Below, in pieces: positions 36,785 to 48,851 of a stretch of 64,000 bases of DNA. This DNA is from Dasypus novemcinctus. Lineage: Eukaryota > Chordata > Mammalia > Cingulata > Dasypodidae. Position 1 is the first letter of the stretch; every line of letters begins with the position of its first letter. The notes beneath the pieces were generated by a model. The model made no database searches and had not been told where the DNA came from. It worked only from the letters and a program-made list of their open reading frames with translations. The position numbers were made by a program, and so were the translations under genes. The stretch spans positions 117,909,225 to 117,973,224 of the forward strand of contig NC_080683.1 of assembly GCF_030445035.2 (NCBI RefSeq), given 5' to 3'.

Positions 36785-38035
36785 GGTGTAATTATCATCC
36801 CCTTTCTTTTTTCACTTAGAGCATTTGTAGGTTTACAGAAAGTACCAAGTACAGAGTTCCCATCTACCTCCCTCACACACACGGTTTTCTCTATTTACAT
36901 TCGTGTGTTTTGTTACAACCAAGTTAAACAATGTTATTATAATTATACTGCTAACTATAGTCCAGAGTTTACCTTGGGGTTCCCTGTTTGTGTTGCACAG
37001 TGCTATGACTTATTTTTTTTTTTTCTAGTATCATGTATACAGCCTAAATTTTCCCATTTTAACCACTTTCAGATCTACAGTTCAGTGGTGTTACTACAGT
37101 CACAGTGTGTGCCACATCGCCACCTTCCATCACCAAAACTTTTTCCAACACTCCAAACAGAAACTCTGCGCAAATAAGCATTAACTTCCCTTTTCCTACC
37201 TGTACCCCAGCCCCTGCTGACCTGTCTTCCAGCTTCTGACCATGAATCTGCATATTCTAATTATTTCATATTAGTGAGATGAGTCAATATTTATTCTTTT
37301 GTGTCTGGCTTATTTCTCTCGATGTGATGTCTCCATGGTTCATCTATATTTTGCATGTATCACAATTTCCTTTCTTTTTAAGGCTGAATAATATCCCATG
37401 GTATATGCATACCACATTTTGTTTATCCATTCATCAGCTGAGGGACACTCGGGCTGCTTCCCTCATTTGGCAATTATGAGTAATGCTGCTATGAACATCA
37501 GTGTGCAATGACCTGTTCAAGTCCCTGATTTGAATTCTTTTGGGTATATACTTAGAAGTGGGATTGCCGGGTCATATGGTAGTTCTATACTTAACTTTCT
37601 GAAGAACCACCAAACTATTTCCATTTTACCCTCCCACCAAGAATGCGTGAGTGTTTCTGTTTCTCCACATCTTCTCCAACACTTGCTTTTTCCCATTCTT
37701 TTAATAGAAGCTAGTGTAGTGGGTGTGAAATGGTAGCTCGCTGAGGTGTTTCCTAGTGGCTAATGACGTTGACATCTTTTCATGGGTTTATTGGGCATTT
37801 GTATACCTTCTTTGGAGAAATGTCTCCTGAAGCCTTTCGCCCATTTTTAAGTTGGGCTGTTTGTCTTTTTATGTTGAGTTGTAGGAGTTCTTTATATATT
37901 CTGGATATTAAACCATTATGGGATATGTGGTTTCCAAATATTTCCTCCCATTCTGGGGTTTGTATTTTTACTTTTATGAGAAAGTGCTTTGATGTGCAAA
38001 AGCTTTAAGTTTTGATGAAGAACTACTTATTTTTT
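36785..38035 (-). mobile_element. Older LINE-1 3' end (antisense)
   Basis: Antisense L1 landmarks appear in the usual order: 'tttgtgtctggcttatttc', 'ataccacattttgtttatcc', 'gtgggattgccgggtcatatgg', 'cctcccaccaagaatgcgtg' and 'tttggagaaatgtctcctg'. It is more diverged than the copy at 17561. Confidence 0.85.
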
Positions 38036-39150
38036 TTTTCTTTTGTAGCTGATACTTTTGGTAGAGAGCAGGACCAAATTTTATTCAACACCTACTATAG
38101 CACTATACATAGGAGATACTCTTCCAATGATTATTCCTGAAAAACAAATCACCCCAAATTTAGTGGCATAAAATAAACAACCATTTTCTTATTATGCTCA
38201 CAGATTCTGAGAGTTAATTAATCAGAAAGGGTCCTGAAGAGGTAGCTTGTGTCTACACCATGATTTCTAGGGCAAAAAAGATAGTATGCAAAATCTTTTT
38301 CTTTTTAATCTGGTACTGAATGTGGAGCCAGGAGACTGGAGAGAAAGAGAAACTCCCACCTGCCCTCCCTCTTACTGGAAATGCTCAGTTCCATGGACTT
38401 TGAAATGTGGAAAGTAGGACTTATCTCAAAATTTGCCGTAAAGCTTAAATAAAATACCTGGTTCATAGAGTAACATAAGCTTTTATCATATATGAATGAA
38501 CAGAAAGAACAATTTTATCATAATCAACAAGTAGCTTGATTATTTTTAAATATGAGTATAAAACTTGAACTTTCCAAATTTCATTAAATTCGTTCTAACT
38601 GAAATCCTGTTATTTTGAAATAAATTATTTCCTTCCCTTCCTTCTGTTTTTTTCTGTAATGAAGTTCCACCTTGTAAATATGGGTAATTTGACCTAGTTA
38701 CCTGCTATTGCCTTCATTAATTGTATATTGCACACCTTATAACATGAATGTCTCCAAGTTTAGTTTCAGTTTTCCTACAAATAAAATGCCGCACCTCCCT
38801 AAAAGGGCATCGATAACTGTAAAAGCTACTCTTCAAGTAAAAATTAAAATAGATTTCTTAAGGAACAAAATAGATGGCTTCCTTCTGCTCTTAAAAAAAA
38901 ATGCCTGCAATAAAGTAAAATTATATTCTCAACTTCGCAATGCCACTTAAGCATCTGTTACATAAGTTAAAATAAGGAGGCTATTTAAAAATCAGTTAGT
39001 ATTCATTATTTATCCTTCACTAAATAATTCAGATTTAGCTCTGCATACTAATAGATTTGATATAGCCACCAGAAAGTGTCAGCTGTCATTTGGCCTGTGG
39101 AGGAGGGAAGGTGGAAGCAGGAAGAGGAAGTCCATTGCCTTAGAGCCCAC
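38036..39150. other. Intergenic with an old unnamed repeat
   Basis: 38130-38230 ('aacaaatcaccccaaatttagtggcataaaataaacaaccattt') resembles an old interspersed repeat. The remainder is AT-rich and unassigned. Confidence 0.35.
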
Positions 39151-39154
39151 ATAG

Positions 39155-39530
39155 TGGGATATCATCCGGCCACTGTGGAATGAAGGATTGTGCCTGTGTC
39201 AACATGGGTGAACCTTGAAAACAAGACACTAAGGGAGAAGAAGCAGATGCAAAAGACCACGTACCAAAGGATGCCATTTACAGCCAACGTCCAGAAGAGG
39301 CAAAGCTCTAGGGACAGAAAGCAGCTTGGTGGCTGTCTAGGGCTGGAGGCACTGGGGAGTGAGGGCTCAAGGCGAGGCTCTTCTGGTTGGCAGTGACAAA
39401 ATTGGTCTAAATTTGATTGTGGTGATGGTTATGCAACTCGGCACATACTCAAAACCCTTGAATGGTGTGCTTTGGATGGGTGAATTGGATGAAATGTGAT
39501 TTTTATCTCAAATCTCTTAGAGAATAACTC
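39155..39530 (+). mobile_element. Ancient L1 3' end (sense)
   Basis: It contains 'catgggtgaaccttgaaaac', 'agggacagaaagcag...ggtggctgtctagggctgg' and 'gtggtgatggttatgcaac', the ordered wording of L1M 3' ends. A matching terminal piece appears at 40690 ('gtaccacttaaaaatggct'). Confidence 0.65.
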
Positions 39531-40192
39531 TAACTCCCAAGTGGTCTAGGGTCTGGCTGCCCCCCACTCCCAGCCAGTCAGAGCTGGTGGGATGACTCTC
39601 AGGGTTTGGGGTCATTTGGGGGAAAGGTCTAGAAACCAGGGCTGCTCAGGATTTCCCCGGGGTCCACGTGGACCCTCACAGGACCTCCGCGAGGGGCCCT
39701 AAGGCCGCTCAGAGCCTGGTGGCCTTCTAGGTCTCAGGGGAGCCCCCTCCCACCCCAGAATAGGCTCGCTCCCGCCTTGCCCGAGGGGCAGGGCCTCAGC
39801 TCACTACCTGGGAGTTCACCTGTCTGCTGCCCTGGCCCCGGACCGGTTAGACCTGCCCTGCCGGCCAGGTGCATCGCAGCTCCACCCACCACCCAGCGAC
39901 ACCTAACATCCCTGCAGTATCCTCCAGCCTCGCTCCAGCTGCACACCTGAAGACAGAGACTCTTGTCCTAGCAGCACGGTTCCCAATAGCCCGAGGAGGA
40001 AAGCAGGGTAAACAAAAGGTGGTCTGTCCTGACGGTGAAAGCCTTCTGTCCAGGGAAGGAGGGAAGTTCTGAGACAGGCCAGCGTGGAGGTGGGAGGGCA
40101 GCTGCTGTCTGCGCTCACTTACTCAAAGAGGAACAAGTCAAGCCGCAGAGGAGAGGCCACCAGGGAAGGATGGGGAGTTAGTGTCTGATGTG
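39531..40192. other. Intergenic, GC-rich, nothing recognised
   Basis: No convincing ORF or named repeat. Confidence 0.4.
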
Positions 40193-40208
40193 AAAAGACT
40201 TTGGGGGA

Positions 40209-40629
40209 CGGGAAGCGGACTTGGCCCAGGGGACAGGGCATCCACCTACCACATGGGAGGTCCGCGGTTCAAACCCCGGGCCTCCTTGACCTGTGTGAAG
40301 CTGGCCCACGCGCAGTGCTGATGCGTGCAAGGAGTGCCTGCCACGCAGGGGTGTCCCCCTCATAGGGTAGCCCCACGCGCAAGGAGTGTGCTCTGCAAGG
40401 AGAGCCACCCCAAGCAGAAAAAAAAGAGCGCAGCCTGCCCAAGGGTGGCTCTGTACACACGGAGAGCTGACGCAGCGAGATGATGCAGCAAAGACAAACA
40501 CAAATTCCCGGTGACAAACACAAATTCCCGGTGCCGCTGACAAGAACACAAGCGGACACAGAACACACAGTGAATGGACACAGAGAGCAGACAACTGGGG
40601 GATGGGGGGCTGAGAAGGGGAGAGAAATA
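40209..40629 (+). mobile_element. DAS-type tRNA-derived SINE with an internal 20-bp duplication
   Basis: A perfect 16-bp target-site duplication AAAAGACTTTGGGGGA lies at 40193-40208 and 40630-40645. Head 'agcggacttggcccagggga' and B-box 'ggttcaaaccc'. Inside, the unit GACAAACACAAATTCCCGGT is directly duplicated (40493-40512 and 40513-40532). Confidence 0.95.
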
Positions 40630-40948
40630 AAAAGACTTTGGGGGAAGACAAGGTTTTGGAAATGGTGCTGGTTGAAAAACACATTAGCAATTAATGCCAC
40701 GGAAGTGTACCACTTAAAAATGGCTCAGATGGAAGTTTCATGGTTTGTGTGTGTATCCAAAAATAGAATAAAATTTAAAAATAAGGGCCGGGAGGGCAGG
40801 ATCCACAAACAAAGCCCAGCTGACAGGGGCTCTGCTGGTGGGTCTCCAGGCTCGGTGTGGTGTGTCCGCAGCTCCCGCCTGGGGCCCAGGTCCCTGGGGT
40901 AACAGACTGCAGTTAGTGCCGGGCCGGGACGCAACGAGCAGGAGGAGG

Positions 40949-41375
40949 GGCCGGATAGCCGGGGCGGGACTTACTCAGGGAGCAGGGGGACGGGACGGGC
41001 CGGGTGGCCGGGACGGGACTAGGGGAGAGGCAGGGGGGCGGGCCGGGTGGCCGGGGCGGGACTACGGGAGAGGCAGGGGGGCGGGCCGGGTGGCCGGGGC
41101 GGGACTAGGGGAGCGGCAGGGGGGCGGGCCGGGTGGCCGGGGCGGGACTAGGGGAGCGGCAGGGGGACGGGCCGGGTGGCCGGGGCGGGACTACGGGAGA
41201 GGCAGGGGGGCGGGCCGGGTGGCCGGGGCGGGACTAGGGGAGCGGCAGGGGGACGGGCCGGGTGGCCGGGGCGGGACTACGGGAGAGGCAGGGGGGCGGG
41301 CCGGGTGGCCGGGGCGGGACTACGGGAGAGGCAGGGGGACGGGCCGGGTGGCCGGGGCGGGACTCAGGGAGCAGG
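40949..41375 (+). repeat. 43-bp GC-rich minisatellite in the HEBP2 promoter
   Basis: Units begin with GGCCGGGTGGCC at 40998, 41041, 41084, 41127, 41170, 41213, 41256, 41299 and 41342, an exact period of 43. A degenerate unit sits at 40949. Each carries GGGGCGGG or a near variant. It ends 63 bases before the ATG. Confidence 0.95.
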
Positions 41376-41437
41376 CGGGCGGCGCCAGGTGCGGCCTTGC
41401 GGACGCAGCTCGCCAGCCGGGTCCCCGGTGTTGGCCC

Positions 41438-41518
41438 ATGGCCGAGGTGGCCGAGCCCGAGCCCGGGGTGGCCCCGGAGACGCCGGCCTGGCAGGCGCCG
41501 GAGCACGCGGGCGCCCAG
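41438..41518 (+). CDS. HEBP2: HEBP2 coding exon 1
   Basis: 27 codons, starting at CCC ATG GCC and ending GCCCAG|GTAAGG. Four further identical CAG|GTAAGG donors follow every 18 bases, all keeping the same frame. Confidence 0.9.
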
Positions 41519-44500
41519 GTAAGGGAGGGCGCCCAGGTAAGGGAGGGCGCCCAGGTAAGGGAGGGCGCCCAGGTAAGGGAGGGCGCCCAGGTAAGGGAGG
41601 GCGCACGGCAGGGGAGGGCGCGGGGCGCAGCAGGCCGCGGCGCAACCGGGCGCGGGTGCGGGGCCGCCGATTCCAGGGCAAAGGGGGGTCCGCATGGCGC
41701 GCCCCCCGGCGCGGCTCCCGCCTGAACGGGAACGTCCCGGCGCTCGGTGGTGCCCTGGGGCGCCACGCCCTGGCGGGGGTAGAAGAAGGAGCCTATCACC
41801 CCCAGCCCCGCCCGGGCTCCGCGGGGCCCAGCGGGCCTGATAGGGGCTCGTTCTTGAGGCGGAGGGCCCGGGGCCCCAGGGCGCGGCGCCGCGGCCAGGC
41901 CAGGCCGTCCTGGAAGCGCCGCCCGAGCGCGCCCTGTGCCCTGTGCCCCTGCAGCCCCGCAGCTACGAGATCCGCCGCTACGGCCCCGCCAAGTGGGTCA
42001 GCACCTCGCTGGAGGCCCTGGACTGGGACTCGGCCGTGCAGGCCGGCTTCTCCAAGCTGAGCGGCTACCTCGCCGGCAAGAACGACCGAGGTGCGCGCCG
42101 GGCGGCTCCTTCGCCGGGGGGTGGCGCGCTCCCCTGGCTCCCTGATGGCTTTGCTCTTTTTAAAGACAGATCACCAGCCTCTCGGATTCTTTGGGAGACA
42201 GGGACTGCCCTTGGGCCTCTGCCGGGCAGAGAGGGGAGCCCCGGCAGCCTCTTTCTTCTCTGCTTTGCTGGGTGCACTGGGGCTCCCGGGAGCCAGGGAA
42301 GTGCTCTGCGGCATAACGTGGTGCCTGGAAGGGCAGGACGTCAGGAGACGGGAAGGAAGATCACTTAAGATGGGGAGTCTCGAAGGGCTTCTGCTCTGGG
42401 CTTGGCACCTGTTTGTGGTGGAGCCTGTGGAACCTGCGGACGGTGATGGGGCCACGTGGGTCTGGGATCTCGTGGTGCTGGACGCAGGTCATTAATTGTT
42501 AAATGACAATAATAATAGTAATAAGAATGGCCTAGGCTGTGCGAGCTGTCATTTGCCTTCTGTTGCTAGAACTGTAGAATTTATTAACCAAAACTGTCAA
42601 TTGCTCACAGAGTGTTTAATGTGGGCAGCGGATAATTGAGTCAATGTCGGCCTTATTTTTTAAAGGTGAAAATGATCTTACGGGTAAATATTTATGTCAA
42701 CAGTGCAAAGTAAATAAGAAGTTCAGCTAAAAATAAAATACATTAAACAAAAAAAAAATGATCAATGCAACAAAGTTGCTCTGCTTTCCCCCTGTGCTTT
42801 CAAATATCCGTGCTTATGGCCCAGAGATGAAAATACAGCAGACTGCCCCGGTGACAAGCTTCGTGGAGCCGGGCGCGGGCCCTTTCAGCCAGTCCACGGT
42901 CACCGTTTCCCTGTACCTGCCCGCGGCACAGCAAGCCGAGCCGCCCCAGCCTGCAGAGCCGGGCGTCTTCATTGAAGACAGAGCTGAGATGACCGTGTTT
43001 GCCAGGTGAGTGGCGCAGACGTCACGGCTGCCGCTGGCCATCGAGCGCCTGTGCAGGGTCCTCAGGCTTTCGCCCTTCCATAAACACAGTTTTTAAGGCA
43101 TTCCATGGTGCTCCCTCTTGGCTTTGATTTATATGTGTCCGAGGTACATGAAAAATATACCGAGCACTTTCCAGATATAAGACACACCCCAAATTACACA
43201 CACACAGCGCATAGGGCTGCCCCTAGCTGCAACCTAATTAGACCTGGAAAAAGCGCCCGAAAGCCCAGCACATGTCATCATGGTCGAGGTCGCCTTCCCT
43301 GCGTGGCTCCCCTTCTCTCCTTCCCTCCACCCCTCACCTGCCAGAGTTCTCGGTGCCTCTGCTTCCCACCTGCTCCTCTGACCGCCTCCATCCGGTTCGC
43401 CCCCCCGTATCTCCTTGCAGCTGCTGTGGCTGCCCTCCCCAGGGCCCTTCTGTCCATCTCGGGACTCTGGACCGCTCCCGCATCACCCCGGCGGCCGTTG
43501 AGTGCTGCCCATTCAGTCCTGACACCTGTTCACCTTTAGCTGGTGGGAGGTCACCGCCTCGTCCTTCTTCTGCTCCTGTTTCTTATGGCCCGGTGGCTCC
43601 TCCTCCACTTCCCAGCCCAGGCATGACTCTGGGTGCCGGGCGTTGGCCCTCAGTGCCCAGCAGCCTTGCTCTGGGGGGTCCATTCATCTGCCTTCCCCTA
43701 CCCACACCCAGTCCCTCTCAACTGTATCCACTGTCTCCAGCCCTGACTTCCCGACTTGGTGGACATCTCCATTGGGGGTGGGGAGGGCATCAAGCTCCAC
43801 GGCGTGACAAACCAGCCTTCCCCTGCCTCCCCCACCTTCTCTGCTCCGGCTGGCCTGTCTCCTGCAGGGCCTCCCCAGCCAGGAACTGCACGGTCATCAT
43901 CACTGCACTCTTGCCATTGTCCTCTGATTCTGTCCCCCACCCCGTGGCACCTTCCTTGGTCGTCATCTCCCCGGGGGCCCCACCCAAGCCGTGTTTGTAT
44001 ACCCGGTGTTCTGTGTGACGGCCAGCTCCCGGCAGATACGCAGGAGTTCACTGGCCTCTACTCAGTTCTTTCTGGACCCTTCTGCAGCTACCGCCTCCCA
44101 GCTGTTCCTGCCCGCACCTCCTTCCTCTCCTCCTCCGAGCCACGACCCATGACCTTCCTTACTAGCAACGGTACGAATCCCAGCCTGCCAGTCCTGCTGC
44201 TTCCTGTTGCTTCCAGGACAAACTTTGGATTGTTCACGAGGTCCACAGTGCCCCTCCCCCACTGCTGGGACCGCTGACCTCCCCGTGGTCCACGGAACAC
44301 AACACCCACTTTACAAAAGCCAAAAATGTTCCTCCGCATCTTTGCCTTGGACCTCAGGCGAGTCACACAACTTTTCCTTCCAAAACCTCCACACCTGTAA
44401 AGTGTGTATAATCAAGCCTGTACCTCTCTTATGGAGCTGCTGCAAAGAGCAAATGAATTAATTTAGGCAAAATACTTAGAAGGTGCCGGTGATACCACCT

Positions 44501-46452
44501 GGAGCTCTAGATCCCTCTTCTCTTCCTGGGGAGCCCACATCATCCTGCAGGACTAAGATCAAACCACATCTTCCCTGTTCCCAAGACAAAAGGTGATTTC
44601 TTATTAGGGGGTTCCTTAATTTGATTTGCTGTTAAGGAAGAGGTGGGATCTCAAAATAAATTCCCTCTAGGCAGAATTCCCAAAGAGATGGCTATTCATA
44701 AGGAAATGAGTGAGCAATTTAGCCAAAAATGCTTCTTAACACATGGTTCAGAATTCTAGTCAATCTACATAATGAAGATTATAGAACAGTCTTAGCAATT
44801 CCCTAGCAATGTTTGATTTTTATATGTATGTGCATACACATATTCACACACCAATTCAACAAGGAATTGAAGGTTGCTCCGTGATAGGAGTGATTCTAGG
44901 CACCAGGCTGACATCACTGAGTAAAACCCATGTGGTCGGTTTATTCTCATCCGAAGAATAAAGTAGGACTTGTCTCTTCCACTGATAAATTGGTAATAAA
45001 CTTATACTAATGAAGGCATATTAGGATCTTTCTTTTATTTCCAAGAGCTTCTTATTCTTAGCCTTCAAAATCAGATCCATCATGTTTACATAGCGGCCAC
45101 ACTCCTAGGCCAGTGTACTAGTGGGGTGTAATCTTAGAATATTTTACATGCTTTAACATCTGGACTTCACCTTGCACTCCTTTCCTCGGGCAAAGCTGAT
45201 GTTTAGCCGCCTCGAGACCGCCTTCCTCTGGCATCCCCGTGGCCACCTCTGCTGGCCTCTGCAGGTGATCCCCTCCGGTCTCGCCACCGTCCTTGGGCCT
45301 CTGTTCTTTCCCAGGTGGCTCAAGCTCCTCGTCTGCTCAGCAGCCTGTGGGAGCATCTCAGCGGCCTGCTGACGAGGCGCTGGTACTTGCACCTGGCCCT
45401 GACTCACCTTTCGGCCTCCCTTTGTGCCTCACTATGAAAATACTTTGTATTTTGCATTTGTTTTTGTTCCTTTTTTTTTTTTTTTAAGTCTTCTCTCTGC
45501 AGGTGATGCTTTACCCCAGGCCAGCGGGGAAAAAAAAAAGAGACCTCCTCTTTTCCAGGCCCAATCAGATGAGACCCCTACCCTGTTGTCTTCAGGTCCT
45601 CAGAGTTCCCACATATCTTGATTCCATCTCCGTTAAAACCTGACTCAGGCTGTAAAGGGAGAGCTGCCGGAATGTTCAGATAGACAGTCATAAAGGCCAC
45701 AACCAGATGCTATTCATCGGGAACCCAGTGCCTACTCTTTTCTGAGGGGGAGAAATTTAGAGGAAATGTTCCCTAGAGAATCAAGGGTCCGCAAGGGGCT
45801 CTCCAGCGGGTGACGGTGTGGTTCTTTGACCAGCAGCATCGGGTCACCTGGGAACCTGCTAGAAATGCAGACTCTCAGGTCCCACCCCAGACCTGCTAAA
45901 TCTGCATTTGAGCAGCATTCCCCCCACCCCACACTGCCGGTTTGAAATTTGAGAAGCGCGGGGTTAGAGTGCTTGAGATTACAGGTTCAAGTCTGCCTGT
46001 CCACCGCTGCGGCACAGACCTCCCGCTGGGTGTCCTGGGTGTATTGGATGTCCCATCTAGCCTGGGAACCAGAGGGGCGTGGGTCAGCTCTTCTGCCCAG
46101 TGGGGGCAGCTCTGAAGCTGTGCTGCACCCAGCACGCTGCCCACAACCCTGCTCTTCTTTCCAGACAGGCATTCACGTTAAATTCTTAAATCAGTTTATC
46201 CGCTGGCATGAATGATTCCAGTCACTCACGGCTGTTCCTTCTCTCCTCTGTAGGTCTTTCGATGGATTCTCGAGTGCCCAAAAGAATCAAGAACAACTCC
46301 TAACGTTAGCCAGCATTTTGAGGGAAGAAGGCAAAGTTTTCGATGAAAAGGTTTACTACACTGCTGGCTACAGCAGTCCTTTCCAATTGCTTGATAGAAA
46401 TAATGAAGTGTGGTTGATTCAGAAAAATGAACCCTCCAAAGAAAATGAGTAG
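41438..46452 (+). CDS. HEBP2: Heme-binding protein 2 (SOUL domain), four coding exons
   Basis: Coding exons are 41438-41518, 41955-42090, 42825-43005 and 46254-46452, joined by GT-AG introns with consistent phases (0, 1, 2). They give 198 residues, close to the ~205 I recall for human. After a short Glu/Pro-rich N-terminus, the SOUL fold covers the rest: SYEIRRYGPAKWVST, then TAPVTSFVEPG, FIEDRAEMTVFAR and a C-terminal VYYTAGYSSP. HEBP2 is a cytosolic and mitochondrial SOUL protein reported to bind or respond to heme and to promote mitochondrial permeability transition; that is family knowledge. The promoter is a CpG island with a GC-box minisatellite. The exon 1 donor is embedded in a five-copy tandem repeat, so N-terminal length variants are possible. 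Confidence 0.95.
41513..41604 (+). repeat. 18-bp tandem array containing the exon 1 splice donor
   Basis: The unit GTAAGGGAGGGCGCCCAG recurs so that CAG|GT falls at 41518, 41536, 41554, 41572 and 41590. It ends with a fifth GTAAGGGAGGGCGC and then diverges. Confidence 0.95.
41955..42090 (+). CDS. HEBP2: HEBP2 coding exon 2
   Basis: Acceptor CCCCTGCAG|CCCCGC and donor CGAG|GTGCGC. It encodes the start of the SOUL domain through the KND segment and leaves phase 1. Confidence 0.92.
42825..43005 (+). CDS. HEBP2: HEBP2 coding exon 3
   Basis: Acceptor GGCCCAG|AGATGAAA and donor GCCAG|GTGAGT. It encodes the central SOUL strands. Confidence 0.93.
43006..46253 (+). other. HEBP2 intron 3
   Basis: 3.25 kb. 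Contains a diverged MIR at about 44330-44490, an (A/T)-rich mid part, T-run 45472-45486 and a MER5A-like hAT element at about 45800-45965. No other gene. Confidence 0.7.
45800..45965. mobile_element. MER5A-like hAT DNA transposon
   Basis: 'gtcacctgggaacctgctagaaatgcagactctcaggtcccaccccag ... ttgagaagcgcggggtt' matches the MER5A pattern. Confidence 0.65.
46254..46452 (+). CDS. HEBP2: HEBP2 coding exon 4 with stop
   Basis: Acceptor CTCTGTAG|GTCTTTC; the frame ends GAAAATGAG TAG. It encodes the C-terminal helix and the YYTAGY strand. Confidence 0.94.
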
Positions 46453-46800
46453 GACAATGAGAATCCCACTGCCAGGGGCAAAGCTTGTATTTAACAAACA
46501 TCGAGACAACCCATACGTCAGTGTGTGTTTAGTATCTTCCAGCTGAGAGCAATCCTATGCATCGAGCTTATTTCCAATGTGCCTTTTTAATGCTCAAAGC
46601 TCTGTCAGAACACAGAGGCAAATATTCTATCAACATGTAGTTTGGGAATGACTCTAGTTATCTGTCTTTCTATGAGGATCCAGAAATGGGATGCTGTTTC
46701 CTGCTCCTTTCTGTCCTCACAATTGGTTGCCTTTGGGTTTGTGTCATTTGGCTGTTACCTCCTCCAGATATTATCAATAAAAAATAAATAAAATAAGAAT
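46453..46800 (+). terminator. HEBP2 3' UTR and polyadenylation signal
   Basis: AATAAA at 46776-46781, followed by two further overlapping AATAAA copies, about 325 nt after the stop. Confidence 0.8.
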
Positions 46801-48447
46801 CTTGAAGATGTGTCCTGCATGGAGCCATGAGGCTCTCAGGTCTGAAGAGGTAAAGTTCAGTCGGACAGAAAAATCAAAGTGTCTTCTACAGCTGCCATGG
46901 TTACACTCTGTTAAACCCCTTTCCCCTCCCCACTCTGACCCACCATTCCAGAAAAACGCTCAAAAGTGTTAATACTACTTTGTGACAAAGAAAATGTTTT
47001 TGAAGATAGGGCTTTCTTATCCTATTGAGATACTTAATAAAGGCATATATATTTTTTAAGAAATGTATACGAACAAGTTTTAAATTCAATTGAATTTTTT
47101 AAGTGAGTATTTTATCTAGTATTTTTAAAGGTCCATCAAAATGATCTCAAGAATGGGTTGCCGTGGACTCAAGGGTAGAGAGCCTCGCCTAGTTGTGTTG
47201 GAAACGCCGGAGAAGATGGAGTCATGCTGAGAACCTGCACACTTGCGGTGGGGAAGGGCTTGAGCTCTCCTGTGGGCTCTTGGGGGTGGGGGTGGTGGAG
47301 AAAAGCAGGTTGGAGCTCACCAACATCCCGACAGTGAAAGCTGCCCGCCAAGCGCGCCGCTTCCAGCTGGCTGTGCGGCTGCAGGGACCACGTGACTGCA
47401 GATTAGGAGATAGGTACCTACGCAGGAGGTGTGCGCACCCAATGGAGGAGAGGATGCGGCCCGAGGCGGCTGCAGGTCCTTCAGTCCTAAGATGATGTGA
47501 TCCCTCTTCAATTCAGTCTCCTTAACCTGGAGACAACAGACCAAGGCACCCAGCCAGTGGCGCCATAGCTGCCATGTATGGGTGGCCTTCGCAGTGCTCT
47601 AATCGTCCCACTCGAGTGACCACATAGAAGCCTCAGAATGACCTGCGAGGCATGTTTTAGCACCTCCATTTTACGAAGGAGGAAGTCGAGCCAGGAATGT
47701 TGGGTTGTTTACCCCAGGTGGAACGCCAACAGGGAGGTGCTGTGGACCTCGGCGTGCACGGGCGCACACTCGCGCGGCCACACACCTGCGCACGTGCCGG
47801 GCCCCTCAGGTGTGCCGCTTTCTGGAGGTCAGTCGGCTGAGACTGTCCGTGTCTGTTCTCTCCACATATAAGTAACTAACAGGATTATGACCTCAGGTTG
47901 GGTACAAAGCTCCTAGACTTCCGGTTTTAAAATTAGTGTGGGTATCAATTTTTTAAACCCAGGTGTTCTTTTCCAAAGGTATTTGCTTGAGTTGACTTTT
48001 GAACTTATTGGTTCCTTGCATTTTTATGTTTGAAAAAAGAAACTAAATTTATTAGGGCATTTATCCTCACTAACTGGGGAGTACCTCCAGCCCTGCAGAC
48101 TGCCCCCCGCCCCCATGAACGTCCACAAAGCTAGCTCCCCTGCTGTGAGGGAATGCTTTCTAATGTTTGCTTGCTAGCCCAATATAAAATATGCGTCTCT
48201 TATTCAGGCAACCCCATTTGAAGTGAAAGAAGCCTATTTCTGATGACCCAGATTTCATTTTCATCTGAAACATGTTCAGTGGCAAATCGATTTCTGCCCT
48301 TTTCAAGTTCAGGATATCCCTTTTTGCTCTTCTCTTCCTTAAATCATACATGAGAACACTTTTTTCAACCCTAAATCGATCATCACCAAGAGCAATGAAT
48401 CAGTCGTTTTAATTATGTGGCTGACAGATTATAAATACCCCCTTTTT
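46801..48447. other. Intergenic, nothing recognised
   Basis: No gene or named repeat. Composition alternates between AT-rich and GC-rich blocks. Confidence 0.4.
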
Positions 48448-48851
48448 TTTTAAAGATTTATTTTATTTCTTCTCCCCCTTTTCCCGTCCCCCCCTCCCCC
48501 TCGTTGTCTGCTGTGTCCATTCACTGTGTGTTCTTCTGTGTCTGTTGTATTCTTGTCAGCGGCACCTGAAATCTCTGTCTCTTTTTGTTCTTGCTGCGTC
48601 AGCTCTCCATGCGGCGTGACTCCTGGGCAGGCTGCACTTTTTTTCATGCTGGGTGGCTCTCCTTACGGGGTGCACTCCTTGCCCAAGGGGCTCCCCTATG
48701 CAGGGGACACCACTGTGTAGCATGGCACTCCTTGCGCGCATCAGCACTGCATGTGGGCCAGCTCCATATGGGTCAGGAGTCCCGGGGTTTGAACCCTGGA
48801 CCTCCCATATGGTAGGCGGACGCTCTATCTGTTGAGCCAAATCCACCTCCC
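48448..48851 (-). mobile_element. DAS-type tRNA-derived SINE
   Basis: Antisense tail 'taaagatttattttatttc' at the left; B-box-like 'ggggtttgaaccctgg' and the head end 'ttgagccaaatccacctccc' at the right. Near-duplicate flanks 'ataaatacccc' and 'ataaaatacccc'. Confidence 0.92.

Larger units (their letters stand above)
40900..42120 (+). promoter_or_regulatory. HEBP2 CpG island and promoter region
   Basis: Very GC- and CpG-rich DNA covering the minisatellite, exon 1, intron 1 and exon 2. Repeated GGGGCGGGAC GC boxes (Sp1-type) lie upstream of the ATG and no TATA box is seen. Confidence 0.7.

Noticed and set aside
40949-41604. CRISPR-like direct repeats
   Set aside because: Units are contiguous tandem repeats without unique spacers, in a mammalian promoter.
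40838-42060. Long overlapping frames of nearly 300 codons across the HEBP2 promoter
   Set aside because: They translate the 43-bp minisatellite into Gly/Arg repeats. They arise from stop-poor GC-rich DNA and not from a gene.
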